In this document: one piece after another, positions 1 to 5,256 of the stretch
Position numbering within the stretch: the stretch's first letter is position 1
How the letters are laid out: the number at the start of each line of letters is the position of its first letter
Assembly: GCA_021846065.1 (NCBI GenBank)
Contig: JAJZCP010000069.1
Span: forward strand, 1-7,398
Length of the DNA: 7,398 nucleotides
Origin: Acidobacteriota bacterium
GTDB lineage: Bacteria > Acidobacteriota > Terriglobia > Terriglobales > Acidobacteriaceae
Direction: 5' to 3'
Translations under genes and position numbers: made by a program
Notes under the pieces: model-generated
What the model was told of the DNA's origin: nothing
The model's input: only the letters and a program-made list of their open reading frames with translations
Database searches by the model: none

Positions 1-268
1 TTGTGAAGGCATTGTGAACTACGCGGTCGGCATCTCCGGGGTGGAGATCGCGGTGTTTCTGCGGGAGCTGCCGGATCATCGCGTACGCATCAGCCTGCGG
101 AGCAAGGGCCCGGTGAATGTCGCGGACGTGGCGCAGCAGTTTGGCGGCGGCGGCCATGTGCATGCTAGCGGATGCACGCTCGAAGGGCCGCTGTACTCCG
201 CGATGGACCGGCTGCTCGATCGCATCCGGCAGCATCTTTGCCCACGCAGCGTCGCCGGCGTCGCGTGA
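1..268 (+). CDS. nrnA: DHH/DHHA1 family phosphoesterase, C-terminal fragment (NrnA-like oligoribonuclease / pAp phosphatase)
   Basis: This is the last 88 codons of a gene that begins before the window; the frame is open from base 2 and stops with TGA at 266-268. The visible part is the DHHA1 domain, which in this family binds the substrate's nucleotide end, while the DHH catalytic domain lies upstream and is not seen. Diagnostic motifs are CEGIVNYAVGISGVEIAVFL at the very start and the glycine-rich FGGGGHVHASG near fragment residues 47-57, whose GGGH is the hallmark of DHHA1 proteins. NrnA-type enzymes degrade very short RNA or dinucleotides and dephosphorylate 3'-phosphoadenosine 5'-phosphate in the cytoplasm. 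The family call is firm. The choice of NrnA over another DHH subfamily (for example a RecJ-like or cyclic-dinucleotide phosphodiesterase) rests on the EG-(I/L)-VNYA pattern and on the protein ending soon after DHHA1. Confidence 0.88.
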   Translation, partial: CEGIVNYAVGISGVEIAVFLRELPDHRVRISLRSKGPVNVADVAQQFGGGGHVHASGCTLEGPLYSAMDRLLDRIRQHLCPRSVAGVA

Positions 269-410
269 CGCAGGCGCACTCCACGCTGTCTTCCTGTCCC
301 GGCGAGCGCTTGTGTATCGCGTACAGCCGATTGCTGCTGTCTGGATTTGATAGGCTGGGGAGAGTCTTCCCCTGCAGCTTCTGCGCAGGCCCCGTTTCAT
401 CCTGAACGCC
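269..410. other. Spacer between nrnA-like gene and glycosyltransferase gene; no confident promoter or terminator
   Basis: This 142-base gap contains no credible reading frame. A short stem (GGGGA/TCCCC, loop GAGTCT) spans 356-371, and CCTGC/GCAGG arms lie at about 370-389. Neither is followed by a T run, so I do not call a terminator. I found no well-spaced -35/-10 pair. No Shine-Dalgarno-like purine run precedes the GTG at 411. Confidence 0.4.
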
Positions 411-2150
411 GTGACAGACACTCAAAGCGAAACGTGGAAAAGGTATCTGCCGGGCGGAGCGTTCTGGCAGCAGATTACGGCCGCAACGGTCGCTGAGTTC
501 GCCACTTTAATCGCCTTCACAACGTTCTTTCTTGGCTACGGACTGATCCCGTGGCTGGGCGGCTCCGTGATGGGCCTGGTGGGCGCCGATGAGCCCCGCT
601 ATGCACAGGTGGCGCGGGAGATGCTCGCCCGTCACGACTACATTACGCCGGTGCTGTACGGCAAGCCGTGGCTCGAAAAACCGGCGCTCTACTACTGGCG
701 CGCCATGTTTGCGTTCAAAGATTTTGGCGTGCATGGCTGGTCGGCCCGTCTGCCTTCGGCGGAATTTGCCTGGATTCTCGTCGTTCTGATTTACCTGCAC
801 ATGCGCCGGTTCCGGCCCGGCGGCCAGCTGGACGCGGCGCTGATCACCGTCTCCTGCGCCGCTGTGATCGGTTTCGCGCGCGGCGCCTCTACCGATATGC
901 AACTGGCGGCGCCCTTCTGCATCGGCATGCTGGGCTGGTATGCCTGGTATGAGACGGACAAGAAGTTCTGGCTGTTCGATCTCTACTTTTTCGGCGGCGC
1001 TGCCACGCTGGCCAAGGGTCCGGTTGCGCCATTCCTTGCCGGATGCATCATCATCATTTTTGCGGCGCTGCGCCGGGAGTGGTCGCTGCTGCGCCGCACC
1101 ATCTGGATTCCGGGAATCCTGCTGTATCTGGCGATGGTGCTGCCATGGTTTATCGCCGTGCAGCATCGCAATCCTCAGTTCGTGCGCGTCTTTTTTCTGC
1201 AGCACAACCTGGAGCGGTTTGCCACCGATCGTTTCCGGCACTTTCAGCCCATCTGGTACTACCTGCCGGTGATGGGCCTTGCCGTGATGCCGTGGATTGC
1301 GCTGGCCGGCAGCGCGCTCTGGGATGCAATCCGCAACTCCTTTGACGAGTGGAAGGTACGGCGGAACCCCGATCGCTACGTGGGCAATCCGCGGCTGGGC
1401 GATGCCTTTCCGGAGTTCCTCGTCGTCTGGGCGATCTTTCCCGTCGTGTTCTTCAGCTTCTCCCAGTCAAAGCTCCCCGGCTACATCCTGCCGGCGGTCC
1501 CGCCCATTACGATCTTGTGCGGGGATTATCTGAACCGCGTCCGCAAGACCGGCCTGCATAACCGATTGCTGGCGATCCATTCCCTCTTCGTCGGCACTCT
1601 GGTGGCCGGGGCGCTGATGCTGCCGCAGATTTTGATTCGTAACGGAGCTGCCCCCCCGCTGCGCGTCATCGTTGCTGCCGTGGTGGTGGGACTCGCAATC
1701 GCCGTGATGGTGATGGTGACGGTGCTTCGCTTTGGCTTGGCGCGGCTGCGCATTGCCACGCTGATTCCCGTCGCTCTGATTCTTGTGTTTCTGCTCGGCA
1801 CCCGGAATGGCCAGCTGCTCGACCAGAAATACTCCGCCCGGACCCTGGCCCACGAGCTGGTCGCTCTTCCCGATGCGCCCCATGCCGTGGCCGTGTTCCG
1901 CGCGCGGCGCGACGTGCAGTACGGATTGGCCTTCTATCTGAATGAGCGCGTACCCAACTACGAGCACGCGGGTGTGCCCAGCGGGGCGCACCTGCTGGTG
2001 GCGCAGGAGTATCACGGAGCGAAGGAGCAGGCGGCCCAGGCAGCGCTGAAAAAGCTGCTGGCCGGCCGAAGCTATGAGCCGGTATTTCTGTATCGCCCGC
2101 AAGATCTGATGGTCTACCGTGTCGCCGCTGTTGGGGCCACGGAACCATAG
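411..2150 (+). CDS. ArnT-like integral membrane glycosyltransferase (GT-C fold, PMT/GT39-GT83 superfamily)
   Basis: This 579-residue multi-pass membrane protein should move a sugar from a polyprenyl-phosphate carrier to a lipid or other acceptor on the periplasmic side. The family signature is in the first periplasmic loop: GADEPRYAQ (residues 58-66), where the acidic D60/E61 pair is the expected catalytic site, then KPWLEKPALYYW (85-96), matching the KP..EKP..YW of ArnT. Further ArnT-like marks are AKGPVA (201-206) and SKLPGYILP (353-361). Hydrophobic segments lie near 30-50, 118-130, 142-156, 165-180, 188-217, 231-250, 282-300, 335-350, 355-370, 390-406, 417-437 and 448-463. A soluble tail follows from about 465, similar in layout to the ArnT C-terminal domain. 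The GTG at 411 is the first usual start after an in-frame TAG at 351 and gives a complete first helix, but it has no Shine-Dalgarno sequence. The sugar and acceptor cannot be told from sequence; no aminoarabinose (arn) genes are adjacent, so lipid A modification is not implied. Confidence 0.9.
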   Translation: MTDTQSETWKRYLPGGAFWQQITAATVAEFATLIAFTTFFLGYGLIPWLGGSVMGLVGADEPRYAQVAREMLARHDYITPVLYGKPWLEKPALYYWRAMFAFKDFGVHGWSARLPSAEFAWILVVLIYLHMRRFRPGGQLDAALITVSCAAVIGFARGASTDMQLAAPFCIGMLGWYAWYETDKKFWLFDLYFFGGAATLAKGPVAPFLAGCIIIIFAALRREWSLLRRTIWIPGILLYLAMVLPWFIAVQHRNPQFVRVFFLQHNLERFATDRFRHFQPIWYYLPVMGLAVMPWIALAGSALWDAIRNSFDEWKVRRNPDRYVGNPRLGDAFPEFLVVWAIFPVVFFSFSQSKLPGYILPAVPPITILCGDYLNRVRKTGLHNRLLAIHSLFVGTLVAGALMLPQILIRNGAAPPLRVIVAAVVVGLAIAVMVMVTVLRFGLARLRIATLIPVALILVFLLGTRNGQLLDQKYSARTLAHELVALPDAPHAVAVFRARRDVQYGLAFYLNERVPNYEHAGVPSGAHLLVAQEYHGAKEQAAQAALKKLLAGRSYEPVFLYRPQDLMVYRVAAVGATEP

Positions 2151-2251
2151 ATTCTCCGCCTGCCCCGCAACCAGTCGAATACCATCCCGCGTTGCGGCCT
2201 TTCCGTTTGCCGCGCAATGCCGTAAACTCCCGCCATACGGCCCGCCCTTTC

Positions 2252-3247
2252 ATGACATCCGCACTCCAGCTCGATTTTCTCGATCTGCGTCATTTTTCTG
2301 CGCAGCATCTGCGACCGCTGCTGGAAGAAGAGGGTGAGGTCTGGAGCCGGGACCTGCGCTGGGATTACCGGAGCTCCGCCGGCCTGGTGCTGCAATACGT
2401 GGACTCGCACCTGCTGAGCGGATTCGTCGCCCTGGACCAGGGCCGCGTTTGTGGCTACATCTTCTGCGTCTACGAAAATGAGAAAGCCGTGATCGGCGAC
2501 GTTTTTGCTTCGCGCAGCCTGGCGGGCGAAGAGGGCGCAGTCGCCATTGAGTCCGAACTGATTGAGCGGCTGATCGAAACACTGCAGAGCACACCCGGGC
2601 TGACCCGGATTGAAGCGCAACTGCTGCTGCACCGGCACAACGTGCATCACCGGCCGTTCGAACGGGCCGGCTTCCGGCTCTATCCACGGCTATTTCTGGA
2701 GAAAGAGATTCGCGCTGCATCCGACACTACAAGCGATCCAGGCAGCGCGGTCGCGGAGTTTCCGCAGGGAGCGCGCTTCCGGCCATGGCTGGCCTCCGAT
2801 ATCGAAATTGCGCCGCACTTGATTACTGCTGCCTACGCCGGCCACATCGACAGCCAGATCAATGACCAGTATGTTTCGGTTGCGGGCGCGCAGCGGTTTC
2901 TCCACAACATTGTGCGTTTTCCCGGCTGCGGACATTTTGAGGAATCCTGCTCCTGGGCGCTTCAGGTTCCCGGCCAGCAGCGGCTGCTGGGACTGCTGCT
3001 GTGTTCGCGCGTCAGCAGCACGATGGGGCACATTACGCAGATTTGCGTGCTGCCGGAGATGCAGCATCACGGCATTGGCGAACGCCTCCTGGGACTGTGC
3101 GCCACGTCGCTGGTTCGCGCCGGCTGCGATGCGGTCTCGCTGACGGTAACGGAAGAGAACCGCACAGCGATTTCAGTCTACGAACACGCCGGCTTTCGGG
3201 CGCGGCATCGCTTCGATGCAATGCTGTGGGAGAGTCACTGGCGCTGA
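2252..3247 (+). CDS. Tandem GNAT-type acetyltransferase with degenerate N-terminal domain
   Basis: A 331-residue soluble protein. The C-terminal half (about 175-331) is a clear GNAT N-acetyltransferase: ITQICVLPEMQHHGIGERLL (261-280) carries the Q/R-x-x-G-x-G acetyl-CoA pyrophosphate loop as QHHGIG, followed by SLTVTEENRTAISVYEHAGF (296-315), the usual last strand with the N..A...Y...GF pattern. The N-terminal half (about 10-150) resembles a second GNAT fold, with a GYIFCVYE strand (68-75) and an N-x(n)-FERAGF end (130-141), but its loop (AGEEGAVA, 91-98) lacks the consensus, so it probably does not bind acetyl-CoA normally. The substrate is unknown. I chose the ATG at 2252 over an in-frame TTG at 2192 because the extra 20 residues are basic and low in family character. 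Neither start has a good ribosome binding site. The gene follows the glycosyltransferase gene after 101 bases and could share its transcript. It converges with the minus-strand block, 22 bases away. Confidence 0.87.
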   Translation: MTSALQLDFLDLRHFSAQHLRPLLEEEGEVWSRDLRWDYRSSAGLVLQYVDSHLLSGFVALDQGRVCGYIFCVYENEKAVIGDVFASRSLAGEEGAVAIESELIERLIETLQSTPGLTRIEAQLLLHRHNVHHRPFERAGFRLYPRLFLEKEIRAASDTTSDPGSAVAEFPQGARFRPWLASDIEIAPHLITAAYAGHIDSQINDQYVSVAGAQRFLHNIVRFPGCGHFEESCSWALQVPGQQRLLGLLLCSRVSSTMGHITQICVLPEMQHHGIGERLLGLCATSLVRAGCDAVSLTVTEENRTAISVYEHAGFRARHRFDAMLWESHWR

Positions 3248-3269
3248 GGCGGGGCGACGGCTGCTGCGG

Positions 3270-3449
3270 TTAGTGATGGATCAGCCACATGATCCAGCTG
3301 GCGATGATGGTGCCTCCCGTGAACCAGCAGAAGCAGTACAAACCATAGCGGATCATGTGCCGCCGGTCCGCGCGCTGCGTAATGCCGAACACGGTGGAGG
3401 CGAACAGCGCGAACAGCAGCACGGCGGTGAAGTGTGACGGCGTAAACAT
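3270..3449 (-). CDS. Small two-helix membrane protein (59 aa), unknown function
   Basis: I do not recognise a named family. The protein starts MFTPSHFTAVLLFALFAS and has two hydrophobic segments (about residues 8-24 and 34-55) joined by a basic loop (QRADRRHMIR), with the tail ending in LIHH. The strongest argument for a real gene is the start: ATG at 3449 is preceded by GGGAG with a 5-base spacer (3460-3450 region). A longer version of the frame starting at 3551 would overlap the upstream gene by about 50 bases and lacks hydrophobic or family character, so I reject it. The gene lies 49 bases downstream of the 144-residue membrane protein on the same strand and is probably its operon partner. 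The positive-inside rule would place the Arg-rich loop in the cytoplasm and both ends in the periplasm, which is inference. Confidence 0.68.
   Translation of the reverse strand: MFTPSHFTAVLLFALFASTVFGITQRADRRHMIRYGLYCFCWFTGGTIIASWIMWLIHH
3277..3296. repeat. Inverted repeat at the convergent gene end
   Basis: A perfect 7-base inverted repeat TGGATCA (3277-3283) and TGATCCA (3290-3296) surrounds a 6-base loop. It lies 29 bases past the stop of the acetyltransferase gene and inside the last codons of the 59-residue membrane protein gene on the other strand. There is no T run on either side, so it is not a classical intrinsic terminator. It may only reflect the Trp-Leu-Ile-His coding there. Confidence 0.35.
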
Positions 3450-3454
3450 CAACT

Positions 3455-3459
3455 CTCCC
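3455..3459 (-). promoter_or_regulatory. Ribosome binding site of the 59-aa membrane protein gene
   Basis: The minus strand reads GGGAGAGTTGATG, placing a GGGAG core five or so bases before the ATG at 3449-3447. It is one of the clearest Shine-Dalgarno sites in the window and decides the start in favour of the short protein over the longer open frame. Confidence 0.6.
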
Positions 3460-3480
3460 AGATGGCGTTCAATAACAGTG

Positions 3481-3498
3481 GGCGCTTTTTCGCGCGCC
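3481..3498 (-). repeat. Stem-loop directly after the stop codon of the 144-aa membrane protein gene
   Basis: On the minus strand GGCGC (3498-3494) pairs with GCGCC (3485-3481) around an A-rich 8-base loop. It abuts the TGA at 3501-3499, in the 49-base gap before the next gene. The stem is short and no T run follows, so it is at most an mRNA-stabilising or pausing hairpin. Confidence 0.3.
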
Positions 3499-3933
3499 TC
3501 AGGAGGACCGCTTGCGTCCGGTCTTGAGGCTATGCGCATCGACGGCGGCAATGACGTTCAGCAATCCCGCGACCACCATAAATTTTGTGCCGTAGTCTGC
3601 CGTAATCACCTGAACCACGGTCTGCCCCCATCCGGCCAGGGAGCTGAGAAAATACAGGCCGCCGCTGCCGATATCTCCCAGAAAGCCGAGCATATTCAGA
3701 CTGAAGAGATCGCCGCTCGGAGCGTAGAGCTTGCCATGCATGGCGAGCCCCAGCGAAAACATGCAGACGATGGACGTAAACAGAAGAACGGCGCGGATCC
3801 AGAAGCCTTGCAGTAGATGTCCCAGGCCCGGCACCAGCCAGCCTGCGAGCAGCACCACGCCCGCGGCGTAGCTGCTGGAGCCTGCTTTGGGCTCGACGGC
3901 GTTCGTTTTGACGGCGGTCTTTGCGCTCTGCAT
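3499..3933 (-). CDS. Small multi-pass membrane protein, probably DUF6677 family (TM2-like)
   Basis: A 144-residue protein with a polar N-terminus (1-20) and four hydrophobic segments near 23-40, 47-64, 80-100 and 117-131. The segment AGWLVPGLGHLLQGFWIRA (30-48) has the G-W-x-x-P-G-x-G-H-x-x-Q-G pattern of TM2-like small membrane proteins, and AGLLNVIAAVDAHSLKTGRK (122-141) is the conserved end I associate from memory with DUF6677 proteins of Acidobacteriota. No enzymatic residues are apparent and the function is unknown. The ATG at 3933 is preceded only by GGGAAGA immediately next to the start, too close for a normal Shine-Dalgarno site. A TGATATATT extended -10-like element just upstream raises the possibility of a leaderless mRNA. 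The gene is 49 bases downstream of the M24 peptidase gene and 49 bases upstream of the 59-residue membrane protein gene. Confidence 0.8.
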   Translation of the reverse strand: MQSAKTAVKTNAVEPKAGSSSYAAGVVLLAGWLVPGLGHLLQGFWIRAVLLFTSIVCMFSLGLAMHGKLYAPSGDLFSLNMLGFLGDIGSGGLYFLSSLAGWGQTVVQVITADYGTKFMVVAGLLNVIAAVDAHSLKTGRKRSS

Positions 3934-3941
3934 TCTTCCCG

Positions 3942-3950
3942 AATATATCA
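3942..3950 (-). promoter_or_regulatory. Possible extended -10 promoter for the 144-aa membrane protein gene
   Basis: The minus strand reads TGATATATT, which fits the TGn-TATAAT extended -10 pattern with one mismatch, in an otherwise GC-rich setting. No -35 hexamer is seen 16-18 bases upstream, which extended -10 promoters do not strictly need. Initiation 6-8 bases downstream would fall at about 3936-3934, next to the ATG at 3933, giving an almost leaderless transcript. Confidence 0.33.
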
Positions 3951-3966
3951 GTTGTGAGCGGCGTGC

Positions 3967-3987
3967 TCTGACGCTGGCGGCGTCAGA
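3967..3987 (-). repeat. Perfect 8-bp stem-loop spanning the stop codon of the M24 peptidase gene
   Basis: TCTGACGC (3967-3974) and GCGTCAGA (3980-3987) form a perfect 8-base-pair stem with a 5-base loop. The TGA of the M24 gene (3985-3983) lies inside the stem. On the minus strand the sequence after it is GC-rich without a T run, so it is not a classical intrinsic terminator. It could be a transcript-end stabiliser or a partial attenuator between the peptidase gene and the downstream membrane-protein genes. Confidence 0.5.
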
Positions 3988-5149
3988 TACGGACCAGCTC
4001 CCGCTGGATTCGCCCGGTAACGCGCGCTTCGCCCGGCTTCGTCATCATGTCGATCTCGCTGCGCACGCCAAACTCCGGCAGATAGATTCCCGGCTCGACA
4101 GAAAAGCAGGTGTTCGGCAGCAATAGCCGCTCGTCATGGGTTTCAAAGTTGTCGAGATGTGCGCCGTTTCCGTGGATTTCCGCGGCAATGTTGTGCCCGG
4201 TCCGATGTGTAAAGTATTCGCCGAAACCGGCGTCGCGGATGACCTGCCGGGCAGCGTCATCGGCCTGCCAGCCGGCGATCGGCTGGTTCGCCGCAAAGGC
4301 CTGCTCAACGCGGCGGATGGCAGCGTCGCGGGCCGCCACGACGGTGCTGAAAACCTCCTGCTCCCGCGCGCTGGGTGCACGGCCCACCACGCCGGTCCAG
4401 GTAATGTCGTAAAACACAGTTCCCGGCCGGTCTTTGCGGCCCCAGATATCGATCAGAACAAAATCGCCCTCACGGATAGGCGCCGTATGCTGCTCCGTCG
4501 GGTCATAGTGCGAATCGGAAGTATTCGCGTTCACGGAGACGTTGGGGCCATTGTCCCAGACCATATTCTCGCGGCGCATCGCCTCCCGCAGCCACTGCAC
4601 CATGGCAAACTCTGTCGTGCCGCTGGCGCGGACACGACGGCCCATCTCGCGAAATCCCTCTTCCAGAATCGCGTCGATGGCCCGCTGCGCCTCATAATGA
4701 CTGGCGACCTGGTCGGCGTTGAGAACCGCTTCAAAGTGGCTGACCAGATCGGCGGAGCTGACGATCTGCTTCCCCAACTCGCGGATCAGCTCGATCATGC
4801 CGCCATCGACCAGCGAAACGTACATGATGGCGTTGCGCGGGGAATATTGCATGGCAATGCGACTCGCGCCTTCCAGCAGACGCGCCAGTCCAGACTCCAT
4901 CTCCTGCCAGGTGGAATACACGGCTTTGCTGCCGGGCAGCGGATCGAGACGCCCCTGCTCAATGCGATGGACCAGCTTGCGCGGCGCTCCCGTTGCGGGC
5001 ACAAAGTAAAACCACCGCCGGGTGACATGCAGCGATTCGCTGAGTCCAAGGACGCGGTAGGCGATGGGATCGCGATGATGATGATCGGTGAACAGCCAGC
5101 CTTCGATGCCGGCGTCACGGAGTGCGGACTGAATGGCTTCAAGGTTCAT
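3983..5149 (-). CDS. M24 family metallopeptidase, Xaa-Pro aminopeptidase-like
   Basis: A 388-residue protein with the two-domain layout of proline aminopeptidases: a creatinase-like N-terminal domain (about 1-145) and a pita-bread M24 catalytic domain (about 150-388). All five metal ligands can be placed: D234 (VLIDIWG), D248 (VFYDITWT), H319 (THRTGHNIAAEIHG), E352 (FSVEPGIYLP) and E365 (GVRSEIDMM), with H326 as the second conserved histidine. Members remove the N-terminal residue from peptides whose second residue is proline, usually with two Mn or Co ions. No signal peptide is seen, so it should be cytoplasmic. The two Asp ligands are 14 residues apart, against 11 in classical PepP and MetAP, suggesting a subfamily loop. 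The ATG at 5149 has AAGG five bases upstream. It is divergent from the M16 pair, with 107 bases between starts. The exact specificity (Xaa-Pro versus another dipeptide bond) is not proven by the sequence. Confidence 0.92.
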   Translation of the reverse strand: MNLEAIQSALRDAGIEGWLFTDHHHRDPIAYRVLGLSESLHVTRRWFYFVPATGAPRKLVHRIEQGRLDPLPGSKAVYSTWQEMESGLARLLEGASRIAMQYSPRNAIMYVSLVDGGMIELIRELGKQIVSSADLVSHFEAVLNADQVASHYEAQRAIDAILEEGFREMGRRVRASGTTEFAMVQWLREAMRRENMVWDNGPNVSVNANTSDSHYDPTEQHTAPIREGDFVLIDIWGRKDRPGTVFYDITWTGVVGRAPSAREQEVFSTVVAARDAAIRRVEQAFAANQPIAGWQADDAARQVIRDAGFGEYFTHRTGHNIAAEIHGNGAHLDNFETHDERLLLPNTCFSVEPGIYLPEFGVRSEIDMMTKPGEARVTGRIQRELVRI

Positions 5150-5256
5150 GGGAACCTTCGATTGTAGCGCCGCTGCGTGGCGGCCGCTTGGCCCAACCCA
5201 TGCCCGGGTGCGACACTGAACGCGATACGTTGCACGCCGTGGAGGAACCTCTAACG
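5150..5256. promoter_or_regulatory. Shared divergent upstream region of the M24 and M16 genes
   Basis: This 107-base region must carry the promoters of both genes. On the minus strand TACAAT (5166-5161) is a good -10 match, but no -35 lies at the right distance and it would leave only about five bases of leader. On the plus strand TTGGCC (5188-5193) with GACACT (5212-5217) is a weak, 18-base-spaced candidate. A short GCCGC/GCGGC stem lies at 5169-5184. None of these is convincing alone. Confidence 0.35.
5241..5246 (+). promoter_or_regulatory. Ribosome binding site of the M16 peptidase gene
   Basis: GGAGGA lies 10 bases before the ATG at 5257, slightly long but clear. It fixes the start at 5257 rather than at an earlier in-frame codon (5122), which would begin inside the divergent M24 gene and bury the signal peptide. 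Confidence 0.65.

Noticed and set aside
356..371. GGGGA/TCCCC stem as an intrinsic terminator after the nrnA-like gene
   Set aside because: The stem is only five base pairs, lies about 90 bases after the stop, and is not followed by a T run.
507..1241. A 244-codon minus-strand open frame inside the glycosyltransferase gene
   Set aside because: It has low-complexity charged composition, no start context, and overlaps a strongly supported membrane protein gene.
1651..1657. Run of seven C bases in the glycosyltransferase gene as a possible frameshift site or sequencing error
   Set aside because: The reading frame and family-like hydrophobic pattern continue unchanged on both sides, so no frameshift is indicated.
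1467..2102. A histidine-rich minus-strand open frame (HRHHHHH and HHHG runs) that could look like a metal-binding protein
   Set aside because: The His runs are the reverse complement of repeated Val/Met codons (GTGATGGTG) in a membrane helix of the glycosyltransferase, so this is a shadow frame.
1666..2253. Minus-strand open frame covering the 2151-2251 gap between the glycosyltransferase and acetyltransferase genes
   Set aside because: It is Arg/Ala/Pro-rich with no motif and mostly overlaps coding sequence on the other strand. The gap itself has only a weak GCCGTA/TACGGC stem (2219-2241) and no clear promoter.
3450..3551. N-terminal extension of the 59-residue membrane protein to 93 residues
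   Set aside because: It overlaps the end of the upstream gene by about 50 bases and lacks a ribosome binding site of comparable strength to the one before 3449.
4136..5167. A 343-codon open frame on the plus strand opposite the M24 gene
   Set aside because: It is the antisense shadow of a gene with all five M24 metal ligands in order. The shadow protein shows no motif or domain character and reflects GC-rich codon use.
5122..5256. N-terminal extension of the first M16 protein by 45 residues
   Set aside because: It would begin inside the divergent M24 gene and hide a normal signal peptide; the GGAGGA site supports the start at 5257.
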